64,000 nt of DNA from Podospora pseudocomata (taxonomy: Eukaryota; Ascomycota; Sordariomycetes; Sordariales; Podosporaceae): the NCBI RefSeq assembly GCF_035222375.1, contig NC_085888.1, forward strand, positions 806,001 through 870,000. Direction: 5' to 3'. The position numbers and the translations under genes were made by a program. Shown here one piece after another: positions 1-9,339 of the stretch. Positions within the stretch are counted from its first letter, which is position 1. Every line of letters starts with the position of its first letter. Under the pieces are notes generated by a model. It did no database searches. It worked only from the letters and a program-made list of their open reading frames with translations, and was not told the origin of the DNA.

Positions 1-36
1 TTCATCTCGCAGAGCACCTGTTACGCCTTCTTCAAG

Positions 37-1020
37 ATGGTCTCCTACACCGAGATCCTCTCCTCCAACGCCCTCATCACCACCTCCACCACCCCCCTCC
101 GCGTCGCTGTTTTCGTCGGGGGCACCTCCGGCATAGGCAAGCTCACCATCCGCGCCCTGGTCGCAACAGGCACCCCCATCAAAATCTACCTCCTCGGCCG
201 AAAACCCTCCCAATCGCGCACCCTCCCCTTCATCAAAGAACTGCACACCCTCAACCCCAAAGCAGAAATCATCTTCACCGAAGCGGAAGTCTCCCTCCTT
301 GTCGACGTAAAAAGAGTGTGCAGCCACATTTCATCCCTCGAATCCAAAATCGACTTGTTGTTCCTCTCCGCCGGCTTCGCACCCTGGGGGGGACAGCGGA
401 AAGAAACTGCCGAAGGGCATGAGGTGGCGCAGGCGTTGGAGTATTACTCCCGCATGCTCTTCATTCTCCACCTTCTCCCTTTGTTGGACAGTGGAAGGGT
501 GGTTAGTGTTTTGGGTGGGGGGATGGAGACAACCTACTTTCTCGATATGGAAGACTGGGAGTTGAAAAAGGAGGGGAATTTCACTATTTGGAGGGCGAGG
601 CCGCAGTATATTGGGATGAACACCATTATGCTGGATAGGTTAGCCAAGGAGAACCCCAACGTGACCTTTATACATTCACTGCCTGGGGCGGTGGATACAG
701 GGAATGTAAGACGGGGTTGGGATGGAAAGTCAATTCTAGGATGGGCTTTTATCCGGTTTATCGAGGGGGTGAACTGGCTGGTGGCCTTTTCTGACGAGGA
801 GTCTGGACAGAGACATTTGTTTCAGAGCACCAGCGCTGCTTTTGGGGGGCGCGGTGTGCCGTGGAGTGGTGAGGCGGGTAGAGCTACGGCGGGAGGGTTG
901 TTTCTTGTTAGCAACAAGTGCGATTGTACGCCTAATACGAAGGTGGTGGATCAGCTTCGTGACAAGGGGCAGGAGAAGTTGTGGGGGCACACGATGGAAA
1001 TTCTCGGGCCATATTTGTAA
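37..1020 (+). CDS. Atypical short-chain dehydrogenase/reductase (SDR-like), intronless
   Basis: A 327-residue intact frame. Near residue 28 it has a Rossmann nucleotide-binding loop, GGTSGIGK, the SDR TGxxxGxG motif, followed by a basic 'LLGRKPS' that suggests NADP(H) preference. An 'LFLSAGFAP' stretch near residue 108 matches the NNAG-type strand of SDRs. The usual catalytic YxxxK is not seen: the equivalent segment reads 'QYIGMN', with Asn where Lys is expected. This places it in the atypical fungal SDR group whose substrates are unknown. The reaction is therefore unassigned, and loss of canonical oxidoreductase chemistry is possible. The start is the first ATG of the frame, and no intron is needed. 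Next to it lies a tRNA on the opposite strand. Family call is firm, function is not. Confidence 0.8.
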   Translation: MVSYTEILSSNALITTSTTPLRVAVFVGGTSGIGKLTIRALVATGTPIKIYLLGRKPSQSRTLPFIKELHTLNPKAEIIFTEAEVSLLVDVKRVCSHISSLESKIDLLFLSAGFAPWGGQRKETAEGHEVAQALEYYSRMLFILHLLPLLDSGRVVSVLGGGMETTYFLDMEDWELKKEGNFTIWRARPQYIGMNTIMLDRLAKENPNVTFIHSLPGAVDTGNVRRGWDGKSILGWAFIRFIEGVNWLVAFSDEESGQRHLFQSTSAAFGGRGVPWSGEAGRATAGGLFLVSNKCDCTPNTKVVDQLRDKGQEKLWGHTMEILGPYL

Positions 1021-1100
1021 CTATTCTAATGTTGGCAAAAAGCGGGTGAATGGACTGAGTGAGAGAAGGGCAAAATGGCGAAAATAATATTGTGGTTTGA

Positions 1101-1181
1101 CTCTCCCGCCGGGAATTGAACCCGGGTCTCGAGCGTTGTTGGAATGACAAGCTCACATACTGACCACTATACTACGGAAGA
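1101..1181 (-). tRNA. tRNA-Asp (GTC) with 9-nt intron
   Basis: Read on the minus strand it folds as a tRNA. The 7-bp acceptor is TCTTCCG/CGGGAGA with one G-T pair. The T arm is CCGGG-TTCAATT-CCCGG, and the anticodon stem is TGAGC/GCTCG closed around TTGTCA. The sequence between anticodon loop and 3' stem is 9 nt too long, which is a canonical intron one base 3' of the anticodon GTC. The mature form is 72 nt before CCA. A second copy with a 10-nt intron lies at 46342-46423, in the opposite orientation. The 30 bp upstream of both copies is identical. Confidence 0.93.
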
Positions 1182-2526
1182 TTTACAGATGTTGACACCT
1201 GTCGTAGCTTGCTGTTGGTGGAGAAGCTGGGACCTAAGAAGGACAGTGGAAATTGCAGCTGAGACCCCCCCCCCCCTTTTGACTCGGTATCTTAGCGCAA
1301 AACTTTTGGACCAGGCGTCAAAGATTTCCTACCACTCTTGATTCCTGTTGGTTATTGTGTCCCTCTGTTTTACCTGAATGAAGACCTTTTGCTCTGCTTA
1401 TCGTGAAAGTGAACTTGAAGTCTGCGCCAAGCAAATAACATCCTGATACAGAACCAAGTAACATCGTGCTGTGCTGAAGAAGTGGTCTGATGGTGACGAG
1501 GTAACTTCGCTCGCTGTAGAAACGCCCACCTTTCCTTTCCAGGAAAAAGATTACCACTAGATAGGAAGACTGCAGGATCTGGTGTTGCTCGAGCATGGGG
1601 CGGGACAGACCTTCTTTTTGAACATCCACGGATTTAGAACTGATCATCGCAAGGAACGTAAGCTAGTCGGTTTTTGCAGCTAGAGCTGAAGATTACTGCC
1701 AACGTCAAGTTGGGGCCAAGCCAATCACATCCTCCCGGCAACTCAGACGAGCTGGCTCAAGGTAACACCAGATACACCAAAAAGAACCAAGCCCTGGAGA
1801 AACAGGATTCTGTGGCCGAAATATGCAGAAATGCAACTGTTCTGCTCCTCTCAGCCCCACATGTCACAGCTGTCAGTTGTTGTCAAATGAATCGAAGAAC
1901 GGTTATACCCGCTGATCAGGGCCTAATATGGCGATCATTTTGTGGGACCTGACCATTGCGTCGTATCGTCAACCTCAAAAGAAAGCCATTCTTGGTTGAA
2001 GCCGCCAGCTCAGGTCAGTTCGTAGCCTGCACGGGACTTTGGGTAGCGGTAGGACACAACAGCCAACTGCCGTCGTATGGTTGAGGTAAGTTCGGAGAAA
2101 AGGCTGACAATGCGGTGGGTTCATGGCAGACTAACCAAGGCTTCATACCCTAAACCAGGTTCTAGTATCGCCCTGCATGTAAGCCAGCAGTTTTCATGCT
2201 CGCTACCGACTTTTCTCACCAATCCACGCCGTTATTGTCTCACTATTGACTGCGTGTTCCATTCTCCTTATCCAAACTCTCGCCAGGGGGGCATCTGCCC
2301 GTTTTGGGGGCTCGAATGCAAGATGACGGTGATCTTGCCGGAATACAGGACGGAGAAAAATCCGTTTGGGGATAGCACTGGACGTCACGTCATTGTTGAC
2401 TTTTTCTAGACGATAACAAGAGGGTCAACTAGAACACAACAAGGATAAAAGGGCCAGTGAAGCCAAAAGCATTTAGGATCTTAATACCAGTTGGCCCATC
2501 GAGTCTTCTTCAAGGCAGAACTCAAG
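1182..2526. other. Intergenic region with C13-type tract and oxidase promoter
   Basis: No convincing gene. Positions 1182-1211 are the tRNA leader shared with the second tRNA-Asp. A run of 12-13 C starts near 1265. Short open frames here lack coding character or splice support. A TATA-like 'ggataaaagg' near 2441-2451 lies about 80 bp before the ATG of the flavin oxidase and is the probable core promoter of that gene. Confidence 0.5.
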
Positions 2527-4020
2527 ATGCAGTCCCTCGTGGCTTCCCTCGTGGCCGTTGCCTCTTTGATCTCGGTGGTGAAGGGAGATACTTGTTCCGA
2601 GCTTCGAGCAAACACCAACATCGAAGTCTCGGCACCCATCTCGCCGACATATATTGCCGAGCAAACCGAGTACTGGTCCGCATCCTGCAGCGCCCTCAAG
2701 CCGTCCTGCATCATCTTCCCCAAGTCTGCAGCCGAAGTATCCACCATCATCTCGGTTCTCAACACCAACGACGAGCACTTTGCCGTGAAATCCGGTGGCC
2801 ACTCCCCAAACAACTACTACGCTTCTGTTGACGGCGGTCCCTTGATCTCGACCCAGAACCTCGATCATGCCAACCTCGATCCTGCAACCGGCATCCTCGA
2901 CTTTGGTCCCGGCAACCGTCTCGACGGCCTGGCCCAGAAGCTCCAAGGCACTGGCTGGACCTTTGTAGGCGGCCGCATCGGCAACACGGGCACAGGCGGT
3001 CTCATGCTCGGCGGAGGTCTTTCATACATGTCCGCCCAACACGGCTGGTCTGCGTCCTCCGTCCTCGAATACGAACTTGTCCTCCCCAACGGCACCATCA
3101 CCTACCCCTCTGCAACCAACCACCCCTCCCTATTCAAAGCCCTCAAAGGCGGCGGCAACAACTTCGGCATCGTCACCAACTACAAAACCCAAGCCTACCC
3201 ACAAGGCAACGTCTGGGGCGGTAACCTCCTCTTCCTCCGCACCCCAGCCACAGACAAGAAGATCCTCCAAGCTGTCCGCGACTTCACCGAATACAACACC
3301 GACGACCGCGCCGCCGTCATCGTCACGGCCGAGCGCGCACAAGTCAATCTCGTCGACTCCTGGATCCTCTTCCTCTTCTACGACGGCCCTACCCCACCTG
3401 CAGGAACCTTCACCAACTTCACCTCCATCGGCCCCATAGCCAACACCGCCCGAACCCGCACCTACGCCGACCTAATGACTTTCTCCAACTGGGTCGTGCT
3501 GAAAGGATTCCAAGTCCAAATCGGGACAGAAACAATCCCCTTGCCGTCCACGACTCACTCTGTCGAAGTGTTGGAGGGAATCCACGCCCACTGGAGAAAC
3601 ATCTCCCTCACCACGCTCGCCGTTCCCGGGATTGTGGCTAGCATAGCCTACCAACCGTTCCCTAAACGCATTGCTGCCGCGGCGAGGGAAAAGTCCCCTG
3701 ATTTGATCGATGCTGATCCTGATGCGGATAAGCTGATTATTGAGATGAATTATGCTTTTCTCAACCCGTTGGATTACCCCCTTATGGATGGCAAAATGCA
3801 GGAGACATATACCGGGATCCGGGAAAGGGTCTTGAGCTGGCAGGCGGAGGGGAAATTACCTGATAATGTTGACTTGCCGGTGTTTATGAACTATGGGTTC
3901 TACAGACAGGATTATTTCGGGAGGTTGAAGCCGGAGAATAGGGCGTTGGCGAGGGAGGTGGCGGAGGAGGTTGATCCGGAGGGGTTGTTTAGGAATCGGA
4001 CTGGGGGGTGGAAGCCATAA
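2527..4020 (+). CDS. Secreted FAD-linked oxidase, berberine-bridge-enzyme type
   Basis: A 497-residue intronless protein. The ATG at 2527 is preferred over an in-frame one 12 codons upstream because it opens directly into a signal peptide (residues 1-20, ending VVKG). A PCMH-type FAD domain follows, with 'KSGGHSPNNYY' near residue 85 whose His is the covalent 8-alpha flavin attachment residue of the family. The loop 'GGRIGNTGTGGLMLGGG' is where bicovalent members carry Cys (GxCxxVG). Here Cys is absent, so mono-covalent flavin is predicted. The C-terminus 'NYGFYRQDYFGRLKPENRAL..VDPEGLF' is the BBE domain containing the cofactor-covering Tyr region. Such enzymes oxidise carbohydrates or secondary-metabolite alcohols extracellularly. 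The substrate cannot be told from sequence. Confidence 0.9.
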   Translation: MQSLVASLVAVASLISVVKGDTCSELRANTNIEVSAPISPTYIAEQTEYWSASCSALKPSCIIFPKSAAEVSTIISVLNTNDEHFAVKSGGHSPNNYYASVDGGPLISTQNLDHANLDPATGILDFGPGNRLDGLAQKLQGTGWTFVGGRIGNTGTGGLMLGGGLSYMSAQHGWSASSVLEYELVLPNGTITYPSATNHPSLFKALKGGGNNFGIVTNYKTQAYPQGNVWGGNLLFLRTPATDKKILQAVRDFTEYNTDDRAAVIVTAERAQVNLVDSWILFLFYDGPTPPAGTFTNFTSIGPIANTARTRTYADLMTFSNWVVLKGFQVQIGTETIPLPSTTHSVEVLEGIHAHWRNISLTTLAVPGIVASIAYQPFPKRIAAAAREKSPDLIDADPDADKLIIEMNYAFLNPLDYPLMDGKMQETYTGIRERVLSWQAEGKLPDNVDLPVFMNYGFYRQDYFGRLKPENRALAREVAEEVDPEGLFRNRTGGWKP

Positions 4021-4111
4021 GCGGTGAGATGTAAAGTCGATGTAGCGTATGTGTTTGGTAGCAGTTAATTATATTCCCCTGTCATCGTCATAACACAACT
4101 CCCTCCACCTC

Positions 4112-4580
4112 CTATTCCCTACGTCGCTTGCCCTGTTCGAGATCAAGACAAAACTGCCAAACCGCCACCTGGTACTGATTGAGTCCCATATCGTACGCCT
4201 TGACAGCGTACACCACTGACGCAACCCCAAGCGCGATGCTCGCCAGCGTGTATATCCCGACCGCGGTGGCTATCCAGAATGTGGCAAACTGCAATAGATT
4301 CTCTCCTGCCCTGTTCAGTCGTAGCTGCTGGATTCTCTCTGGTGAGCCCTTTGAGACATGTTTGGATTCAGATAGGTAGTACTGGAAGTTAATTCTTTGT
4401 GCAGCTCTTGATTGTTCGGGGGCGTGGGTAGTGGCGCAGGATACTCACAACTTGGTAGGCATGGTCATTGCTGCTCATGAGAGCGAGCCATATATCCACA
4501 TCGTGACTCGTGAGAAGCTCTTTGCCGATATCAAGGCAGCTCTGCCCGCAGGTTTCGACGCCACTCTTCCCTCCAGGGGA
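4112..4580 (-). pseudogene. C-terminal remnant of a fungal membrane-anchored protein
   Basis: On the minus strand an open segment (about 4580-4454) reads '..CGQSCLDIGKELLTSHDVDIW..AYQV'. It joins across a plausible 68-nt intron (donor gtgagt at 4453, acceptor ccag near 4386) to 'YYLSESKHVSKG..ERIQQLRLNRAGENLLQFATFW', then a hydrophobic span 'IATAVGIYTLASIALGVASVVYAV' and a Gln/Tyr-rich tail 'KAYDMGLNQYQVAVWQ'. This tail-anchor architecture is common at the C-terminus of uncharacterised Pezizomycotina proteins. Going upstream the frame meets TGA codons and no acceptor is evident, so the 5' part seems lost. It overlaps a second, plus-strand coding-like segment. Only one of the two may be real. 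Confidence 0.35.
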
Positions 4581-4653
4581 GAGCCGTCCATATCATCAAA
4601 CTCAGACCACCAAACCAAAGTCCCCTCCACAGCACGAACGAGCAGCTGAGATC

Positions 4654-5568
4654 ATGAAGGTAATCACAATTACCGAGAGGCAAAGACTTTGGCAGAAACC
4701 AGCCTTGACGTTCCACATGACACTAGGAGCGAGGCATAAGAACTTGGAACAGCTTGGACTGGCCATTTACAAGGCTCACCAAATTCCGCAAGACTTTTTT
4801 CTCTGGTGACGAAGAACAGGTTAAAGACATGGTTAGATTTGTAAGTTTACCCATACACATGGCCCATTTGGAACAAAGGCTGACAAGCGGAAGCGGCTTG
4901 AACTTGGTACGCAGTATGCCATCACACCAGGTGGCACGATCCTCCTCAAGGACCAACTCTCTATCACGGAACAAGATCTTGCCAATGGAATTGCCTTGAT
5001 TGAGCATATTCTATGCCGCATCCCACTGTCCGAACGCCCCAACGTTTACCCCAGCGGTACTGAATGCCATTCTCAATTACTGGACTGGGCCAAAGCTATG
5101 ACATCGACTCAAACTGTTCGAACGTCAACTCGTCCAAAGACACCAACTAGTAGTATCACATCGCCACGAGGAGTCTCCAAGCGTCCAAGAAACCCCGGTG
5201 ATGATTTCGAGGTGTCAAAGGCGAAGTGCCGACAGGAAAAGCAAGCGGCACATGATGACTGCCTCAAGTCGATGAAAACATGGAAACCGGGTGCTCGCAA
5301 GGGTATCCGATTTATTATCATTCGTAGCTTCGCATTTCCTTTAGTACCTAGGGCTTTTAAATTTAGTTTAGATACTAAGCTTTGTGTCACGGTTCTGGAA
5401 GACAATGGGGCCACGAGGAACCAATCAGGACTGGACCGCGCGATCGAGCGGGGCTCACGGTCCAGGGAGGCAAACGGACCAATAAGATGGGGACCGGGGA
5501 CCGCGGTGGAGCTCACGGTCCACGGTCCAGTATCGGCCAATCAGGAGCGGACCGAGGACCGTCTGTAA
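4654..5568 (+). CDS. Hypothetical gene whose frame runs into an LTR
   Basis: Three coding-like blocks join by good fungal introns. Block 1 ends at 4659 (..AAEIMK) and may start further upstream. Intron 4660-4726 has donor gtaatc and branch catgac. Block 2 is 4727-4840 (ERGIRTWNSLDWPFTRL..KDMVRF). Intron 4841-4887 has donor gtaagt and branch ctgac. Block 3 starts at 4888 (RKRLELGTQYAITPGG..). The protein is hydrophilic with a Lys/Arg/Ser/Thr-rich middle ('KTPTSSITSPRGVSKRPRNP') that resembles a nuclear or low-complexity linker. No family is recognised. Block 3 stays open across the left end of the LTR at 5385 and stops at 5568, so about 60 C-terminal residues would come from LTR sequence. The start was not resolved; the coordinate given is the only in-frame ATG seen. 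Confidence 0.35.
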
Positions 5569-5784
5569 GTCAACGGTCCACGGTCCACTTGTCTATATAT
5601 ACGGAGGAACTGGCTGGTGTAGATAGACAGTTCCGCAGTATGCAATTCACGCTTGTATTCACGGTATCTTGTGTTTACATTGAGACATCTTGTTGTGCAC
5701 TGTTTAGCTGCACCGAACCAGGATTATTCAGAAGTGCCTTCAACCAGTATCCCTTTCAGAGGTTCTGGATAGGGGTTCGTCACA
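5385..5784 (+). mobile_element. Solo LTR, family A (Ty3/gypsy)
   Basis: A 400-bp LTR with TGTCAC..GTCACA ends, in plus orientation. U3 (5385-5590) contains many copies of a short GGTCCACGG/CCGTGGACC-type palindromic motif. A TATA box 'ctatatatacgg' lies near 5590. R-U5 (from about 5635) is the part shared with the copies at 22365, 29324, 30440 and 54627. The flanking 5-mers (ctttg / cggtt) do not match, so the insertion is old, rearranged or the product of ectopic recombination. Confidence 0.88.
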
Positions 5785-6007
5785 CGGTTGGTTCGAGAAA
5801 GCATTTGAGTCCGGAATCCAGGAATCTGTTTTCTTCAACCTGGCATCCATTTTCTGCTCCCCAGCAAAGGGCGTAAAATGGCGTCCCTCACCCTTCCCTT
5901 CGATCCCGGCATGTCGAGCACCATCGCCAGAGCCGGTCGCCCTCGACACTCAACACCAGACACTCGCAACCTCAGACACCCAAACCAAAACACTCAACGC
6001 CATCGCC

Positions 6008-8268
6008 ATGCCAGGACGTTGCCAGCCACAGCCGCGTGACCGCAATGCCGATTTCGTCCGGCGGTTCACCGCGAAACAGCGAGCAGCCCACGACGACCAG
6101 GTTGCAAAACAGGCAAAAGCCCTCACGGCCGACCAACATGCCGCTTTCCGCAAGCAGCTCGAGATGGTTCACTTCCTTCCACCTGCCTATGCCGACGCGA
6201 CCAAGATAAACATTGTCGGCATCCTGCGAAAATGGAAGAGGTAAATGGTTACATGCATCGTATTCTATCGACATTCATGCTAACGAACATACAGCTACTG
6301 TACCTTCAACCGCTTCCAAGACTGGCGAGATGCCGTCAAGGTCGCAACCCGAGCGACAGCAGTCAGTTTCCTCGAATATCTTTGTCAGACATACCGGATC
6401 GCGACGTGGGGGACGTCGTGGCAATATTTCCGCCAGTACAAGCAGCTATACACTATCGTCACAGGCCGCTATATGGACACGAACGACACCAAAGAAATCA
6501 AGAAGGTACGTCCTCCAGCCTCCACCCACCAATGTAATAGCTAACGCGCCTCGCAAGTGGCATGACGCCATCCTGGTTGCCAGGTATAAAATACGAGCGC
6601 CAAACATGCTCGGCAAGGACGTTGCGAACGTGGACACTTTGCTTGTCTTACTGACCTTCAATATCCAGTACGATACTGGCATCTTGCCCTGGGAGGGGCA
6701 TCGCATCCAACTGCCAGGGTGCTACCTCGGCCTCGCCTTGACAGGAGCACGGCCGGCCGAGTGTGTGGACGGGGAGACGAAGACCGGCAAAGACGAGTAC
6801 ACGAAGGAGATCTTGTCCCAGATCGCCGCCACGAGCATCCCTTGCGACGTAGACGAGGCGCCCGACAAGGATTCCAGGCTGTTGGAAAGCATGATCTTGC
6901 AAGAGTTGGAGGGTCATGGCCGGCAAAAGGCGCTCTGTTACGAGGACATTTTACTGATGATCGTGTGCCATCCGGAAACCGGCGAGGACATCCTTGCCAT
7001 GTACGTCAAACTTGCGCACCATAAGGGGATGGACAACAAGCCAAGGCCGTAAGTGACTGCCTTGTTGTTTGATATCTTAGATCTAACTATGTTTCCTCTA
7101 GGACAATCTTCTACTACTCCTACTAGGAGGTTGATCTTTTGTTTCATCACCATCATCGTCAGCCTTGCAGTACACGATCGTGCGTTTGCCGTATCGAAGT
7201 TTACCAGCGTGAGAGAGATCTTCTAGGCAAAGAACCGGGGGCCGGTCAAGTGTACCGCCTTACGCTGGAAAGAGAAATGGCTCAAGCGGCCCGTTTTCCT
7301 CCAGTATGACGAGCCCATTGTTGAGGGAGAATCCGACGAGGGAGAACCCGACGAGCGAGAGTATCGGCCTCTTCCGTACCACAGGCTACTCTACGACATG
7401 GAGCGGCAGTCGCTCGACGCCGGAGAGGAGAAGAAGATCGAACCAAAGGCCTGGCGTAGGGAAGCGGCCAACGCAGCGGACGGTACGTCCTCTCCATCTC
7501 CAGGATAGCCTTGTTCTAACAGCGTGTAGGCAAGGCCTCGGATGCCGTTCGCGATCAGATTATGCGCCACGACCCGAAGTGGGTTACGTTCAACAGCGCA
7601 TACATCAACGAGAAGGTCGGGTTCCATCTCCAGAATATAGTCTTGGACGAGCCGACCGAGGAGAGCCGACCGAGGACAGCCTTCTCGCGATGCTTTCATA
7701 TATCGGCCTTATGCGCGACCCCCGCGCGAGCAAAGACATGGTTCCCGACGAGGTGTGGGAGCTGCTGCCGCCCGATCCGGTGATCGAAGCGCTAAGGGTG
7801 GAGAGGGCACGGCTCAAAGGCGGCCGGTACCGGATCAAGGGCTCGGAACACGAGGGCAGGATCCGAGAGCTAACCAAGCGAATCGCGACCAAGGAGCAGA
7901 AGCTAAAGACGGCCGTCCAGCGAGATTACCGGAAGAATTACTTTTACAACCGCCCGACCTGGGACATGGAGGCCGACGGGGAAGAGGAGGAGGAGTACGT
8001 CGAACCGGCCGTCGACCTGCAGATCCCCGAGCGCGCTCAGCTCGCCGAGATCCTCTGCGACCAGCCAGACAACTTGAGCTCCGCAGAGCTTCTCGAACTC
8101 CGCATCCAGGCTGCCAAGCTGATGGTCATTCTGTGCGGCAAACGGGAGCCGGCGAGGCCGGACCGCATCCGACGGAGGGCGCGTGCGGAGGTGCAGGCCG
8201 ATCAACGACGAGGCCGGCTGACGACCTCAACCACCAACAGGAGACGCTATTCAAGGACAAAACGCTGA
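6008..8268 (+). pseudogene. DUF3435/FluG-like tyrosine-recombinase-fold gene, decayed
   Basis: Joining exons 6008-6240, 6295-6505, 6558-7048 and 7102 onward gives a typical DUF3435 protein. It begins with an N-terminal SAM-like part ('ILRKWKS-YCTFNRFQDW') and continues with 'LALTGARPAE', whose Arg matches box I of tyrosine recombinases. Next come 'LCYEDILLMIVCHPETGEDILAM' and 'KLAHHKGMDNKP' (His/Lys box), then the long charged tail with 'LMRDPRASKDMVP', 'RYRIKGSEHEGRI' and 'DYRKNYFYNRPTWDME'. The gene is broken. There are TAG codons at 7124 and 7224, a frame change near 7137, and a 14-bp tandem duplication near 7655 that shifts frame. One more intron (7483-7529) is intact. DUF3435 proteins include the captain recombinases of Starship elements, but many are stand-alone. 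No captain-type target site or element boundary was found. Confidence 0.8.
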
Positions 8269-9339
8269 AAGGGCATGAAGGTCTCAGCAAAGCGAAAAGC
8301 TCGCTACTGGTCCAGAATCGAACCGGAGCCATAGGGCTCCGGGACTTCCTGTTCAAACAAGGAGTTCCAGAGGTACCAACACCTCAATGCGAGTGTGGGG
8401 GAAGGCGGGCTGGGTGCTGCTCGTCCAAGGTTCCTGCATGCCAATTATGGCCGAGGAAGAGCAGCAACGGAGGGCGTTGGCTGAACACTGCTACGTGTTA
8501 ATATCCCAATGGCTCGCGAAGGCTCCTAGAGGCGGCGAGATTCGGTGTCGTTGAGGGAATGCTACCCAGTCGCCGAGGCCACAGATGAGCTGGCTTGGGG
8601 GCCGCCGTAGGCAAACTTTCACCTCCCACCGACGCAGGAACGCACATTGTCAGGCCATCATCCCTGGCCAATTTTCGGCTGGCGTTTGTCAACAAACGGA
8701 CATGGATGCTCTACTGTCTTTTAAGCCTGTTTTCTTGCTATTTCCACATTGAGTTCTTAGGGATTTATCCTCAAATGTCACCGCTGGAAGTGTTTTGGTG
8801 CTTCTAGACGCTATATATAAGACACTTCTCAACTTGGAACCGTGTAGGAAGAGGCAAGTGTAGAAACTTCTCAAGTTGCTGCCTAGTAGGCTGGCAAGGC
8901 AGCCTGGATCGTTGGGTGCGGATGCGCCATGGTGCTGCCGCTGGCCGACAGACTTCACCTGACGGCTTGGTCAGAAAGATAACGTTGGACTTGTCCTATT
9001 AGCGTTAAAAATAGCCGGGATACTGCAGTAACAAACGGATATAAGACACACCGGTACTGCAAAACACATTCCATGGGTCAGAAGATTAAGACTCGATGTC
9101 TCGAATCGAGGAGAATGCGGTCGATGCGTCCTAACCGGCTTCTATAATAACGAGCTTGACTGTTACAATGCCCTCTAACTAGAGAACTCTACCACGTCCG
9201 TCTTCGTGCTTCATTCTATCGAGAAACTTGCCTACACTTAGCGACAATCCTAGGGATCATTCCCCACACGTACGTTAGCCGTACCTGCCCATCAGAATGG
9301 CAACCTGTCACTAACGTTTATCTCTTAGAGCCAAGAAAC
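8269..9339. other. Intergenic, no gene seen
   Basis: About 1.07 kb between the DUF3435 pseudogene and the exonuclease gene. Frames are short, and neither splice-joined homology nor RNA gene folds were recognised. The start of the exonuclease (9340, 'gaaacATGtcg') follows a CT-rich stretch near 9310-9330. Confidence 0.4.

Noticed and set aside
3077-3439. Alternate-frame Ser/Thr/Pro-rich ORF inside the oxidase gene
   Set aside because: Created by codon bias of the real frame; no domain and no start context.
5878-6060. Earlier start of the DUF3435 gene at the ATG at 5878
   Set aside because: It is in another frame from 6008 and ends in TGA; no intron would join it.
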